DNA of 64,000 nucleotides from Lachnospiraceae bacterium. Lineage in GTDB: Bacteria > Bacillota > Clostridia > Lachnospirales > Lachnospiraceae. The position numbers and the translations under genes were made by a program. The DNA is taken from assembly GCA_015057625.1 (NCBI GenBank), contig SVDZ01000003.1, positions 1 through 64,000 of the forward strand. Reading direction: 5' to 3'. Under the pieces are notes generated by a model that did no database searches, was not told the origin of the DNA, and worked only from the letters and a program-made list of their open reading frames with translations. Shown one piece after another: positions 27,864 through 37,144 of this stretch (position 1 is the stretch's first letter; each line of letters opens with the position of its first letter).

Positions 27864-29498
27864 TTAACCTCTATTCTGAGCATCTACAAGATTTGTACTG
27901 TGGTAAATCTCTCTAAGCTTTGGCTTTTCAATTTTACCTGTAGCATTTCTTGGAACTTCAGCGAAAATAATCTTCTTTGGTCTCTTGTATCTAGGAAGGG
28001 TCTTACAGAATTCCTGAATCTCTTCCTCTGTACATTCAGTGTCAGGATTGAGTTCAATGATAGCTGCTGTAATTTCTCCAAGTCTCTCATCTGCAAGTCC
28101 GATTACAGCCACGTCTTTTATCTTTTCAAACTTACTCAAGAAGTTTTCAATCTGTACAGGATAAATATTTTCACCACCACTGATAATAACATCTTTCTTT
28201 CTATCTACCAGATAGATAAATCCATCCTCATCCATCTCTGCCATATCACCTGTGAACAACCATCCATCTTTCAAAGTGTTTGCAGTTGCTTCAGGATCGT
28301 TGTAGTAGCATGTCATTACTCCAGGTCCCTTAACAATAAGTTCACCAACTTCTCCCTGTGCAACTTCTACACCTTCAGGATCAACTATCTTTGCTTCCCA
28401 GCCATAACCGGGAATTCCAATAGCTCCAACTTTATGGATATTATCCATACCAAGATGTACACAACCAGGTCCTATTGATTCACTGAGCCCGTAGTTAGTA
28501 TCATATTTGTGATTTGGGAAGTACTCTTTCCAACGCTTAATAAGACTCTGTGGAACCGGCTGAGCACCAATGTGCATAAGTCTCCACTGAGATAACTTGT
28601 AATCTTCTATCTTTAATTCTCCTCTGTCAAGTGCAAGAAGAATATCCTGTGCCCAAGGTACTAACAGCCAAACTATGGTGCATCCCTCATTTGATACTGT
28701 CTCAAAAATAGTCTTTGGTGTAACACCCTTTAATAAAACTGCCTTTCCACCTGTGAGAAGACTTCCAAACCAATGCATCTTTGCACCTGTGTGATAAAGT
28801 GGCGGAATACATAAAAATACATCATTTTTAGTCTGTGCGTGATGATTCTGTTCAACTTTTGCAGAATGCATAAGGCTCTCGTGATTATGAAGAATAGCCT
28901 TAGGGAATCCTGTTGTTCCTGATGAAAAATAAATAGCTGCATCATCTTTGTCATCAAGGATAATATTTGGTGCTACTGACGAACAGTTATTTACAAGATT
29001 ATCATATGGTTCTGCAAATGTAGGACATGTTCCACCTACAAAGAAAAGAATTCTCTTTTCTCCTATATCATCAACTATCTCTTCGATACGTCCTATAAAT
29101 TCAGGTCCAAAGAAAAGCACATCTGCTTCTGCTAAATCAAGACAATATTTGATTTCTTCAGCATCAAATCTGAAATTCATAGGTACTGCCAAGGCACCTG
29201 TCTTTAATATTCCAAAATAAATAGGTAACCATTCTAAACAGTTCATCATAAGAATGGCAACTTTGTCTCCCTTTTGAATTCCTCTGCTAAGAAGAAGGTT
29301 GGCAACTCTGTTTGCCTTCTCATCAAATACTGCCCATGTTATTTCTCTTCTATAATGGCAAATTGGATTGGCTTCGATTAATTCATAGTCTCTCCATGTA
29401 ACTCTTTTTCTCTCTTTAACGTCCGGATTGATTTCAACTAAAGCGACATCATTTCCGAACTGACTTGCGTTATGTACAAGTAAATCTGTAATTGGCAT
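27864..29498 (-). CDS. Acyl-CoA synthetase (AMP-forming)
   Basis: A 544-residue member of the AMP-binding (ANL) family. The P-loop-like motif is YFSSGTTGFPKA. Later motifs are GLSESIGPG, GWLFTGDMAEMDEDG and the catalytic-lysine segment NATGKIEKPKLRE. It activates a carboxylic acid to its CoA thioester. It resembles fatty- or aryl-acid ligases, but the substrate cannot be set from sequence. An internal ECxYRRE-like insertion near residue 45 is not typical. The indolepyruvate oxidoreductase genes lie upstream on the same strand but behind other operons. Confidence 0.88.
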   Translation of the reverse strand: MPITDLLVHNASQFGNDVALVEINPDVKERKRVTWRDYELIEANPICHYRREITWAVFDEKANRVANLLLSRGIQKGDKVAILMMNCLEWLPIYFGILKTGALAVPMNFRFDAEEIKYCLDLAEADVLFFGPEFIGRIEEIVDDIGEKRILFFVGGTCPTFAEPYDNLVNNCSSVAPNIILDDKDDAAIYFSSGTTGFPKAILHNHESLMHSAKVEQNHHAQTKNDVFLCIPPLYHTGAKMHWFGSLLTGGKAVLLKGVTPKTIFETVSNEGCTIVWLLVPWAQDILLALDRGELKIEDYKLSQWRLMHIGAQPVPQSLIKRWKEYFPNHKYDTNYGLSESIGPGCVHLGMDNIHKVGAIGIPGYGWEAKIVDPEGVEVAQGEVGELIVKGPGVMTCYYNDPEATANTLKDGWLFTGDMAEMDEDGFIYLVDRKKDVIISGGENIYPVQIENFLSKFEKIKDVAVIGLADERLGEITAAIIELNPDTECTEEEIQEFCKTLPRYKRPKKIIFAEVPRNATGKIEKPKLREIYHSTNLVDAQNRG

Positions 29499-29616
29499 TT
29501 CTGTTTCCTCCGTATATTAAGTGCGACCTATTATTTCTTTGTCGCTTTAAATCCCTAAAGTTAATTATAATAAGTCCTGCTTTGTTCGTCAACTTAAAAT
29601 CAGCTCATCACAGATA

Positions 29617-29650
29617 ACAAAAAAGCACCGCATACACGGTGCCTTTTCTC
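29617..29650 (-). terminator. Terminator upstream of the acyl-CoA ligase gene
   Basis: Stem GCACCG/CGGTGC followed by six T on the minus strand. It lies about 120 bp before the ligase start and ends whatever RNA covers the repeat region 29650-30147. Confidence 0.75.
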
Positions 29651-29720
29651 CATCCCGATGACTTAGCCACTTTCACCGGATTAATGCAGCCACTGCATTT
29701 CTCATTGTAGCCACATCTAT
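29651..29720 (-). ncRNA. Possible structured RNA with repeated GUGGCU loops
   Basis: On the minus strand, two hairpins precede the terminator: AATGCAG/CTGCATT (29683-29699) and CCGGTG/CATCGG (29655-29679). GTGGCT occurs three times, twice within hairpin loops or loop edges. It could be the end of a regulatory RNA or a leader/attenuator for the ligase gene. It matches no riboswitch class that I recognise. Confidence 0.4.
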
Positions 29721-29744
29721 ATTACACTTTTCCTTTCGTTTAGC

Positions 29745-30147
29745 CTTTCATACTCTACTTTAGCATATAGAATTCTCCATACTCTTTATAAAGTTTCCCG
29801 TCCTCATTCCCCTTTTTTCGTTTTCATACTCGGAAGCCTTTTTTTCATACTCATAAGCCTTTTGTTTTCATACTCGGAAGTTTGTTTTTCATATACTCAA
29901 GACAAGTTTGTTATCATACTCATTAGTCTGCTTTATTATTTCCGTTCCTTAGCCGACTTTCCAGTTTTCCGTTTTTTCGTTTTTCCTTTTGTAGTTTTTC
30001 CATTTTCCCTTTTGATAGTTTGTTCGTTTTTCTTTTCCTTTGTTAGTTTGTTTGTTTTTCTTTCCCTTTGTTAATTTGTTCGTTTTTCTTTCCCTTTGTT
30101 AGTTTGTTTGTTTTTCTTTTCCCTTTGCAAGTTTGCTCGTTTTTTCA
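29745..30147 (-). repeat. Purine-rich double repeat region
   Basis: A 400-bp gene-free tract, almost pure purine on the minus strand. Part one (29749-29921) has seven GAGTATG units spaced 21-47 bases, most followed by A-rich runs. Part two (about 30010-30140) has four or five ~33-bp units of the type AACAAAGGGAAAGAAAAACGAACAAA. It follows the stop codon of the 91-residue gene and would be its 3' trailer. No long frame runs through it on either strand that looks coding. Confidence 0.75.
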
Positions 30148-30423
30148 TCATACGGTTTCAATAATTTTTTCAAACCACTCAACCTTTAAAAAATAATTCT
30201 GTTCTTCTAAATAATCTGATATTTCTCCCTTATCACTATCTGTGCTGTCTCTCTTTAACAGCAACATCTCAATTTTGTCATCCCCTAATTTGCCAAGTGC
30301 CTGCTCGACATCTGAGTAACAAAATACAGTGCATCCGGGATATCTATCCATCAACAAATCATACTCTTTAACAAGTTTAGACCTGTTATTTTCAATGAGT
30401 GCTATATTCATCCTTTCACGCAC
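30148..30423 (-). CDS. Small receiver-like protein of unknown function
   Basis: A 91-residue product (GTG start) or 87 residues from the ATG at 30411. The sequence MNIALIENNRSKLVKEYDLLM... imitates the first half of a response-regulator receiver, but the acidic pair is E/N and there is no clear phospho-acceptor Asp; the C-terminal half of the fold is replaced by a short helix. It lies just downstream of a two-component pair, after that pair's terminator. It may be a decayed or specialised receiver. Both start codons have AAAGG-like sites. Confidence 0.55.
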   Translation of the reverse strand: MRERMNIALIENNRSKLVKEYDLLMDRYPGCTVFCYSDVEQALGKLGDDKIEMLLLKRDSTDSDKGEISDYLEEQNYFLKVEWFEKIIETV

Positions 30424-30520
30424 CTTTCAACCCTTTGTTATAGTAAAAGAGAATATGGATGGTACTCTCCTTTTCTATATGTACATTCTAACACAGCAAA
30501 GTTGCAATAAAGTTGCAATA

Positions 30521-30556
30521 AAAAAACCCAAAATCGCAATAATTTTGAGTTTTTTT
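30521..30556 (-). terminator. Terminator of the two-component operon
   Basis: Stem AAAACCCAAAAT / ATTTTGAGTTTT around a short loop, with T runs on both sides, 24 bp after the response regulator stop. Confidence 0.8.
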
Positions 30557-30576
30557 AATAAAATCATTTTCAATTT

Positions 30577-31368
30577 CTATTTTTTTAATCCATCCTCGTA
30601 AAACTGCCCCAGCAAAAATTCTGACCAACTGTAATTAATCATATACTCACCGTGAAATGCATTTAATCCCGAAGGTTTGCCCTCAAGCCAATCATAATAA
30701 TCACACTCTACCATAGATTTGTTAAGACCAAGTTTCCCCCAGCTGAAGTTAATCAAATTCTCGCAACCTACAGCTTGTAATGTATCCTTCAGATCATTTC
30801 TCAACTTCTGGAAATAAGATTTGTGCTGGCTGTCATCTTCCCATATAACTGCAGTAATTTCTGCATTGGTACAGGTCGCACCATTTCTGTCTGTAAGATA
30901 CGCTAACACTTCTTTTGTCTTATCAAGCTGAAACTGCAAAGGCTTATCATCCACAAATATTTCAAAATTTCCAAAGCATTGTAATCTTATTTTTTTACCT
31001 TCTGATTTTTTAATTGGGTTTCTAAGATTATTCATTTCTCTTGATACATCTAAAGTTTTAACCGGCTTTGTAATATAACCTGATGCCCTGAGTTCCATAG
31101 CCTCAACAGCATACTGGCTAAATCCGGTGCAAAAAATAATATTGATATCAACATTGGTTTCTTTCAATCTGTATGCAAGCTCAATTCCTGTCATTCCCGG
31201 CATCTGAACATCCAGAAATGCAATATCAATTTTGTTTTCTCTTGCATAATCCAAAGCATCAAATGCATCATCAAAACTCGAAATTTCACTTTTTTCAACA
31301 ACTTCTTCCACTGCTTTTTTTAATGCCTGCAACTGAAGTTCTTCATCATCAACAACAATTATATTCAT
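30577..31368 (-). CDS. Response regulator with SARP-like winged-helix output domain
   Basis: A 263-residue regulator. The receiver (1-120) has VVDDEE, phospho-acceptor Asp in IAFLDVQMPGMTG, and TKPVKTLD. The output domain (about 127-263) begins IRLQCFGNFEIFVDD and continues KTKEVLAYLTDRNGA, the winged-helix and early helical part of SARP/transcriptional-activator-type proteins. It is partner of the sensor kinase three bases upstream. Targets are unknown. Confidence 0.9.
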   Translation of the reverse strand: MNIIVVDDEELQLQALKKAVEEVVEKSEISSFDDAFDALDYARENKIDIAFLDVQMPGMTGIELAYRLKETNVDINIIFCTGFSQYAVEAMELRASGYITKPVKTLDVSREMNNLRNPIKKSEGKKIRLQCFGNFEIFVDDKPLQFQLDKTKEVLAYLTDRNGATCTNAEITAVIWEDDSQHKSYFQKLRNDLKDTLQAVGCENLINFSWGKLGLNKSMVECDYYDWLEGKPSGLNAFHGEYMINYSWSEFLLGQFYEDGLKK

Positions 31369-31371
31369 ATG

Positions 31372-32634
31372 TTAACTCCTTTTCTTCTTTGGAATTCTGA
31401 TTGTTACAACTGTTCCTTTTCCCTTTTCACTATTCACTTCTATTTTTCCGCCGCACATCATTTTAAGTCTCTGCCTTACATTCTCCATTCCTACGTGTAC
31501 CTGCGAATCCTTCTCAAAACTATCCGGATCAAATCCCACTCCATCGTCCTCAACGATGATTTCATAATAGTTCTTTCTGTCGATTGATCCTATAACAACT
31601 TTTCCTCCGCCCCGTTTCTGACATACCCCGTGAACTACAGCATTCTCAACAAGTGGCTGCAATGTTAGCGGTGGAATGTCAAAATCTGTCACTTCAAAAT
31701 TATAAAATACAGACAACCTTCTTCCAAATCTTATCTGCTCTATTCGAAGATAAGCTTTAGTATGTTCAATCTCCTTTTCGAATGGTATTATTTCATCATT
31801 GGTCATAGTATCAATGTTCATCCTGAGGTATGAAGAAAAATCCATTATGAGGTTTGACAAATGCTCATCATTACACATCTGTCGCATACTACTCAGTGCA
31901 TTGAATATAAAGTGAGGATGAATCTGCGATAACAAAAGCATCTTCTGACTTTTATTCAGTTCCTCCTCGTAGTGCAGTTTTGCCATCTCATCTTCAATAG
32001 TGATATTGAGATAAATAGCTACAATGGAAATATTCATTGACAAAAACACTACTGACTCATTCCACTTATCGATAAAGAATAAAGAAATTGTAGGAAAGAT
32101 AATATACAATATCCATGTCATCATTTTGGTTATTCCAATGGTCTTTCTCCATCTGATTGCGCACACAATATCAAAGAAAAGCCCCAAAATTAAAATAACC
32201 TGTACTACCCAATAATTTGAATTTTCTACCGGCTGCCCATTCTCAAGATGATAGAACCATCCAGTAAATATTGAACTCCAATATACTAAAACCATAATAG
32301 TAATCATCAAAAACGGTACTTGAACTACCATAGAAGCCACGTTGATGTACTTTCTCATTTTAGTAACAAAATAACCGTGAAAGAATATAACCTGAAACGC
32401 TGTCATGGTATACATAACACACCACAGAATAACATTTTCATGATCGATAAGATATGTAACCGAATCAACTAAGTTCATCAGAATCTGCGTAACAAGAATC
32501 CCCATAAAATACTGATTAATTTTTTCAGAGTACACAGTTTTCAACATATAACACAACATAATCGCAATCAATATTCCAGCTGCATATATCTCTAACGATG
32601 TACTCACTATGTTCACCAAATCGTTATTCATCAT
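31372..32634 (-). CDS. LytS-type sensor histidine kinase
   Basis: A 420-residue membrane kinase. Six or seven hydrophobic segments fill residues 1-200, without an obvious extracellular domain. The phospho-acceptor His is in SQIHPHFIFNALSSM, and the ATPase part has LTLQPLVENAVVHG, DDGVGFDP and GKGTVVTIRIP. The start is the first ATG of the pair at 32634 (GAGAGGG upstream); a TTG at 32637 is less likely. It works with the downstream regulator. The signal is not known. Confidence 0.9.
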   Translation of the reverse strand: MMNNDLVNIVSTSLEIYAAGILIAIMLCYMLKTVYSEKINQYFMGILVTQILMNLVDSVTYLIDHENVILWCVMYTMTAFQVIFFHGYFVTKMRKYINVASMVVQVPFLMITIMVLVYWSSIFTGWFYHLENGQPVENSNYWVVQVILILGLFFDIVCAIRWRKTIGITKMMTWILYIIFPTISLFFIDKWNESVVFLSMNISIVAIYLNITIEDEMAKLHYEEELNKSQKMLLLSQIHPHFIFNALSSMRQMCNDEHLSNLIMDFSSYLRMNIDTMTNDEIIPFEKEIEHTKAYLRIEQIRFGRRLSVFYNFEVTDFDIPPLTLQPLVENAVVHGVCQKRGGGKVVIGSIDRKNYYEIIVEDDGVGFDPDSFEKDSQVHVGMENVRQRLKMMCGGKIEVNSEKGKGTVVTIRIPKKKRS

Positions 32635-32761
32635 CAATCCCTCTCGTAATTATTTAGTCCGATTTTTCCAATAACTGTATAAAAAATTATACCACTATTT
32701 TTGCTTTGAAAAAACATCTTTTCTTGTTTTACGGGAAAGTTCATAGCACTTTACTGTAAAA

Positions 32762-32806
32762 CAAAAAATGACTGCTGCACCGGTTAATACCACCTGTGCA
32801 GCAGCC
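32762..32806 (-). terminator. Terminator of the iorAB operon
   Basis: A 14-bp stem with GGCTGCTGCAC and its complement around a nine-base loop, followed by six T on the minus strand, about 45 bp after the iorB stop. Confidence 0.85.
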
Positions 32807-32852
32807 ATTTTAAAGCTTATATTTTATTATTGCACGCATCTTACCTTATAGA

Positions 32853-33431
32853 CTATGCAAATAACTCATATCCCTTTTCAAAAGCAGCAACGTTGATGTC
32901 TACTGTCTTTGGAGGAACTGTGTTTTTAATTACTTCAATCCACTGTTCCTTTGGAAAATCCATACGCTTTGCGGCAGCTCCAAGAATAATTACGTTGAAT
33001 ACTCTTGAATTACCCATCTTAATAGCTTCATCCATAGCATCAAGAGCAAGAACATTGTGTTCTTTTGAAAGATTTTCAATGATGTTCTCAGGATACTGTG
33101 CAGCGCCTGTTACTACAGGCATTGGATCTATTCTCTGATCATTTACAATGATAACTCCGTCTTTTTTAAGGAAATGAGAATATCTTAATGCCTCAAGTCT
33201 CTCGAATGCAATAAGAACGTCTGCCTGTCCTTCTTCAACGATAGGCTCTGCAACATTTTCGCCGTAACGTACATAAGTAACTACACTACCACCACGCTGT
33301 GCCATACCGTGAACTTCAGAGAGTTTAACATCATAACCGGCAAGTACTGTAATACCGCCTAATATTCTACTGGTGAGAAGTGTTCCCTGACCACCTACAC
33401 CGACAATCATAATATTTTTTGTCTCTGCCAT
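32853..33431 (-). CDS. iorB: Indolepyruvate ferredoxin oxidoreductase, beta subunit
   Basis: A 192-residue gamma-type 2-oxoacid oxidoreductase domain. It opens NIMIVGVGGQGTLLTSRILG and has SEVHGMAQRGGSVVTYVRYG. With IorA it decarboxylates aryl pyruvates (from Trp, Phe, Tyr) to aryl-acetyl-CoA and reduces ferredoxin. Length fits the family. It starts two bases after the iorA stop. Confidence 0.95.
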   Translation of the reverse strand: MAETKNIMIVGVGGQGTLLTSRILGGITVLAGYDVKLSEVHGMAQRGGSVVTYVRYGENVAEPIVEEGQADVLIAFERLEALRYSHFLKKDGVIIVNDQRIDPMPVVTGAAQYPENIIENLSKEHNVLALDAMDEAIKMGNSRVFNVIILGAAAKRMDFPKEQWIEVIKNTVPPKTVDINVAAFEKGYELFA

Positions 33432-33433
33432 GA

Positions 33434-35176
33434 TTATTCTCCCTTCTTCTTAAGCTCTATTGCATCAAACTTACAATTACTCATACAAAGTCCGCAACCG
33501 TTACAAAGTGTCTGGTCAATAGAGATTGTACCATCTTCGTTCTTTGTAATTGCAGGACATCCTGAAGCAAGACACATACCGCACTTCTTACATTTTTCAG
33601 GAATTGCGATACATTTGCCCTTTGGAACATATGACTTAAGAAGTGCACATGGAGATTTTGCAATGATTACTGAAACTTCGTCTTTTGCAACTTCTGCCTT
33701 AACTACTTCTTCGAAATTCTTTAAATCAAATGGATCAGCAACTACTACATTCTTAACTCCCATAGCCTTGCAAAGTTCATCTAAGAGGATAACATTTGCT
33801 TCCTCTCCGGATAAAGTCTTTCCTGTAGCTGGGTTGTCCTGATGACCAGTCATACCTGTAGTTGAGTTGTCAAGGATGATAACTGTTCCTGTAGCTTTGT
33901 TGTATACCATATTCATAAGTGAGTTGACACCAGTGTGGAGGAATGTAGAATCTCCAATAACTGCAACCCAATTCTTGATATAATCTTTTCCTTTAGCTTT
34001 TTCCATACCGTGAAGTGTGGAAATACTAGAACCCATACAAACTGTTGTATCTACAACTCCAAGTGGATTAACGGCGCCAAGTGTGTAACATCCGATATCA
34101 CCTGCTGCATGGATTTTTAATTTTTTGAGTACTGAGTAAGTAGCTCTGTGTGGACATCCAGGACAAAGAATAGGAGGTCTTGCAGGAGCCTCAGCTGCTG
34201 CCTTAACATCAACCTTCTCACCAAGAATTTTTTCTCTTAACATATTTGCACTGTACTCGCCCTGAATTGTGAAGATATTCTTTCCGTCACATTCAATGCC
34301 CATTGCTCTAACCTGCTCTTCAATAACAGGCTCAAGTTCTTCAAATATAACAAGTCTGTCAACCTTTGATGCAAACTCTTTAATGAGTTTCTTTGGAATT
34401 GGGTGAACCATACCAAGTTTTAATACTGACGCTTCAGGAAGAACTTCCTTAACATACTGATATGGAATACCACTTGTGATGAAACCAATCTTTGTATCAT
34501 TGTACTCAACCTTGTTGATTGGCATAGTACATGCATCCTCTGTCAACTGATTTAATCTCTTTTCTACGTCTAAATGTCTCTTGATTGCATTGCCAGGCAT
34601 CATAACGTTCTTAGCAATGTTTCTCTCGTATACCTTGTCATCTACTTCTACTCTGTCTTCAAGATTAACAACACCCTGTGAGTGTGCAAGTCTTGTAGTA
34701 GTTCTTAAAATAACAGGAGTATCATACTTTTCTGACACTTCATATGCATACTTTGTAAATACCCTTGCCTCTTCACTGTCTGAAGGCTCGATAACCGGCA
34801 CCATAGCAGCGCGTCCAATCATTCTTGTATCCTGCTCGTTCTGTGAGCTGTATATTCCCGGATCATCAGCTACAACTAAAACCATTCCTCCGTTTACTCC
34901 AATGTATCCTGCAGTAAACAGTGGGTCAGCTGCAACATTAAGTCCAACCATCTTCATCATTGTCATTGAACGAACACCTGCCATTGAAGCTCCGATAGCA
35001 ACTTCAGTAGCAACCTTCTCATTTGGTGCCCACTCAGCATAAATTTCATCATACTTTACAATGTTTTCACTAACTTCAGTACTTGGTGTACCAGGGTATG
35101 CTGAAGAAACCTTTACGCCAGCTTCGTATGCGCCTCTGGCAATGGCTTCGTTACCCAACATAATCTTCTTATTCAC
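33434..35176 (-). CDS. iorA: Indolepyruvate ferredoxin oxidoreductase, alpha subunit
   Basis: A 580-residue thiamine diphosphate enzyme. The N-terminal pyrimidine-binding part has GVKVSSAYPGTPSTE; the C-terminal part has the thiamine site CPGCPHRATY...GDIGCYTLG...GDSTF. Two [4Fe-4S] motifs close the chain (CKKCGMC and CNGCGLC). It starts with GTG. Together with iorB it forms an operon for fermentation of aromatic amino acids. Confidence 0.95.
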   Translation of the reverse strand: MNKKIMLGNEAIARGAYEAGVKVSSAYPGTPSTEVSENIVKYDEIYAEWAPNEKVATEVAIGASMAGVRSMTMMKMVGLNVAADPLFTAGYIGVNGGMVLVVADDPGIYSSQNEQDTRMIGRAAMVPVIEPSDSEEARVFTKYAYEVSEKYDTPVILRTTTRLAHSQGVVNLEDRVEVDDKVYERNIAKNVMMPGNAIKRHLDVEKRLNQLTEDACTMPINKVEYNDTKIGFITSGIPYQYVKEVLPEASVLKLGMVHPIPKKLIKEFASKVDRLVIFEELEPVIEEQVRAMGIECDGKNIFTIQGEYSANMLREKILGEKVDVKAAAEAPARPPILCPGCPHRATYSVLKKLKIHAAGDIGCYTLGAVNPLGVVDTTVCMGSSISTLHGMEKAKGKDYIKNWVAVIGDSTFLHTGVNSLMNMVYNKATGTVIILDNSTTGMTGHQDNPATGKTLSGEEANVILLDELCKAMGVKNVVVADPFDLKNFEEVVKAEVAKDEVSVIIAKSPCALLKSYVPKGKCIAIPEKCKKCGMCLASGCPAITKNEDGTISIDQTLCNGCGLCMSNCKFDAIELKKKGE

Positions 35177-35248
35177 AATTAGTAACCTACCTTTCGTTTA
35201 ATAGACATCTCCAATACAAGTTCAAGATGCCAAAAATCGCTAAATTAT

Positions 35249-35277
35249 ATTATATATACATACCTCGTATAAGTCAA
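35249..35277 (-). promoter_or_regulatory. Promoter of iorAB
   Basis: TTGACT (35272-35277) and TATAAT (35249-35254) with a 17-bp spacer, 73 bp upstream of the iorA start. Confidence 0.75.
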
Positions 35278-35288
35278 ATACAACACAA

Positions 35289-35332
35289 AAGCGACCATGC
35301 TTTAGTAATTATTTACCAAAACATGGCCGCTT
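35289..35332 (-). terminator. Terminator of the sodium symporter gene
   Basis: Arms AAGCGACCATG and CATGGCCGCTT with an internal AT stem, followed by TTTT on the minus strand. Confidence 0.7.
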
Positions 35333-35361
35333 ATTGTAACTAACATATTTTCTATTTATTA

Positions 35362-36969
35362 TTAATCAAGTGCTTCTTTCTTAGGTACTGATACCTTCTC
35401 TTCAAATGCTTCAAACATAGCATCAATCTTCTTTGGATCATTCTGAGTTTTAGATAATACACTTATTACCGGAACGATTACAAGTCCACCTACCATCGCA
35501 ACAACACCTGAGTTAATTGATGATGAGAAAATGTATCCAAGTACTTTTCCCCATGAAGTAACATCAACACCGTTTAATGTGATAATCATTTGGATAACTG
35601 CGATTGCACATCCCCAGGCAAAACATACTGAACAAGCAAGCTTAGTTGCTCTCTTCCAGTAGAGACCATATAAGAATGGTGCCAGGAATGCTCCTGCTAA
35701 AGCTCCCCAAGATACACCCATCATCTGAGCGATGAATGTTACCTGTGGATTTGCATCCTTAACAATAGCGATAATCGCTGATATTGCAATAAAGAATACA
35801 ATAAATGCTCTCATTGTAGTAACCTGACTCTTCTCTGACATATCTTTCTTCAAAGCTGGCTTAATTACATCCAGTGTGAATGTTGAACTTGATGTAAGAA
35901 CCAATGATGAAAGTGTTGACATTGAAGCTGAAAGTACAAGTACGATAACTACTGCGATAATAACTGATGGAAGTGTTGAAAGCATTGCTGGTACAATTGT
36001 GTCAAATAATGGTGTCTGAACTTCATTTCCATCTACAATCTTTGTAGCGTACTTAATTTTATCTGCATATAATCTTCCGAAACCACCGAGGAAATAACAT
36101 CCACCGGCTACAATAATAGCAAATACTGTTGAGATAACTGTTCCCTTATGGATATCTTTCTCGCTCTTGATAGCGTAGAACTTACCAACCATCTGAGGAA
36201 GTCCCCATGTACCAAGTGATGTGAGAATAACTACAAATAACAATGCAAGTGGATCAGGTCCTAAGAAAGAAGAGAAAGCTCCTCCTTCCCATCCCTCTGT
36301 AGGAATAACTGAAAGTTTCTTTGTAGCTTCTACAAGTCCGCCGTTATTTGCGATAACTGAATAAATAACTGCGCTGATACCAAAGAGCATTATGATTCCC
36401 TGGATAAAGTCATTGATTGCTGTAGCCATATAGCCACCGAAAATAACATATACTCCTGTGAGCACTGCCATTACTAAAATAACAACCCAGTAAGGCAAAT
36501 CAAATACAAGACCGAACAAACTTGAAAGACCGTTGTAAAGTGACGCTGTATAAGGAATAAGGAAAATAAAAACTATAACTGAAGCTATTACTTTAAGCTT
36601 ATCTGATGCAAATCTCTTTCCAAAGAAATCCGGCATAGTTTTTGCATCCAGTTTCTGTGTCATAATTCTGGTTCTTCTTCCTAAAATATTCCATGCAAGA
36701 AGTGAACCGATAAATGCATTTCCAAGTCCTGCCCATGTTGATGCAAGACCAAACTTCCATCCGAACTGTCCGGCATATCCTACAAAGATAACCGCTGAAA
36801 AATAAGATGTACCGAAAGCAAATGCTGTAAGCCAAGGTCCTACAGAACGTCCTCCAAGTACAAATCCGTTAACATCTGTTGCGTGACTTCTTGTGTAGAA
36901 TCCTACGCCAATCATAACTGCGAAGAACACTATCAAAAGAATAGAACAAAGCCAAACTTGTGGTGTCAT
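35362..36969 (-). CDS. Sodium:solute symporter family protein
   Basis: A 535-residue membrane protein with about 13 helices. The SSS family signature is seen in VLGGRSVGPWLTAFAFGTSYFS and in GGYMATAINDFIQGIIM. It takes up a solute with Na+; relatives carry proline, pantothenate or sugars, and the solute here is unknown. It has a consensus promoter with a large dyad at the transcription start, so it is probably regulated by a repressor. Confidence 0.9.
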   Translation of the reverse strand: MTPQVWLCSILLIVFFAVMIGVGFYTRSHATDVNGFVLGGRSVGPWLTAFAFGTSYFSAVIFVGYAGQFGWKFGLASTWAGLGNAFIGSLLAWNILGRRTRIMTQKLDAKTMPDFFGKRFASDKLKVIASVIVFIFLIPYTASLYNGLSSLFGLVFDLPYWVVILVMAVLTGVYVIFGGYMATAINDFIQGIIMLFGISAVIYSVIANNGGLVEATKKLSVIPTEGWEGGAFSSFLGPDPLALLFVVILTSLGTWGLPQMVGKFYAIKSEKDIHKGTVISTVFAIIVAGGCYFLGGFGRLYADKIKYATKIVDGNEVQTPLFDTIVPAMLSTLPSVIIAVVIVLVLSASMSTLSSLVLTSSSTFTLDVIKPALKKDMSEKSQVTTMRAFIVFFIAISAIIAIVKDANPQVTFIAQMMGVSWGALAGAFLAPFLYGLYWKRATKLACSVCFAWGCAIAVIQMIITLNGVDVTSWGKVLGYIFSSSINSGVVAMVGGLVIVPVISVLSKTQNDPKKIDAMFEAFEEKVSVPKKEALD

Positions 36970-36995
36970 AATAAAAAATCCTCCGTATACTTTAT

Positions 36996-37049
36996 ATCGC
37001 TTTAGTGCGTTGCGTTTTAAACCGTTACGCTTTAAAGCACTAAAGTGAT
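36996..37049. promoter_or_regulatory. Large dyad at the symporter transcription start, probable operator
   Basis: Arms ATCGCTTTAGTGC (36996-37008) and GCACTAAAGTGAT (37037-37049) with two mismatched positions. Between them a second pair of GCGTT/AACGC-type repeats and TTTAAA boxes forms an inner dyad. It overlaps the -10 box edge and the expected start site. Confidence 0.6.
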
Positions 37050-37076
37050 TATATACAATGAAACCACGTCTGTCAA
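37048..37076 (-). promoter_or_regulatory. Promoter of the sodium symporter gene
   Basis: Consensus TTGACA (37071-37076) and TATAAT (37048-37053) with a 17-bp spacer. A consensus promoter joined to a dyad suggests strong expression held down by a repressor. Confidence 0.85.
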
Positions 37077-37088
37077 GTTATTTCTCAT

Positions 37089-37135
37089 AATTAAAAAGTG
37101 GATGTTTCATAATCTGAAACATCCACTTTTTAATT
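37089..37135 (-). terminator. Terminator of the degV-rpiB genes
   Basis: A 17-bp perfect stem AAAAAGTGGATGTTTCA and complement, five-base loop and T runs at both ends. Confidence 0.9.
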
Positions 37136-37144
37136 ATTTCAATT

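Noticed and set aside
29651-29720. Known riboswitch class
   Set aside because: Hairpins and terminator are present, but the conserved bases of cobalamin, SAM, GEMM, THF or glycine classes are not; left as unnamed structured RNA.
29862-30074. Plus-strand 70-residue frame
   Set aside because: It is a by-product of the T-rich strand of the purine repeat region: composition is all Phe/Ser/Val/Leu and there is no ribosome site.
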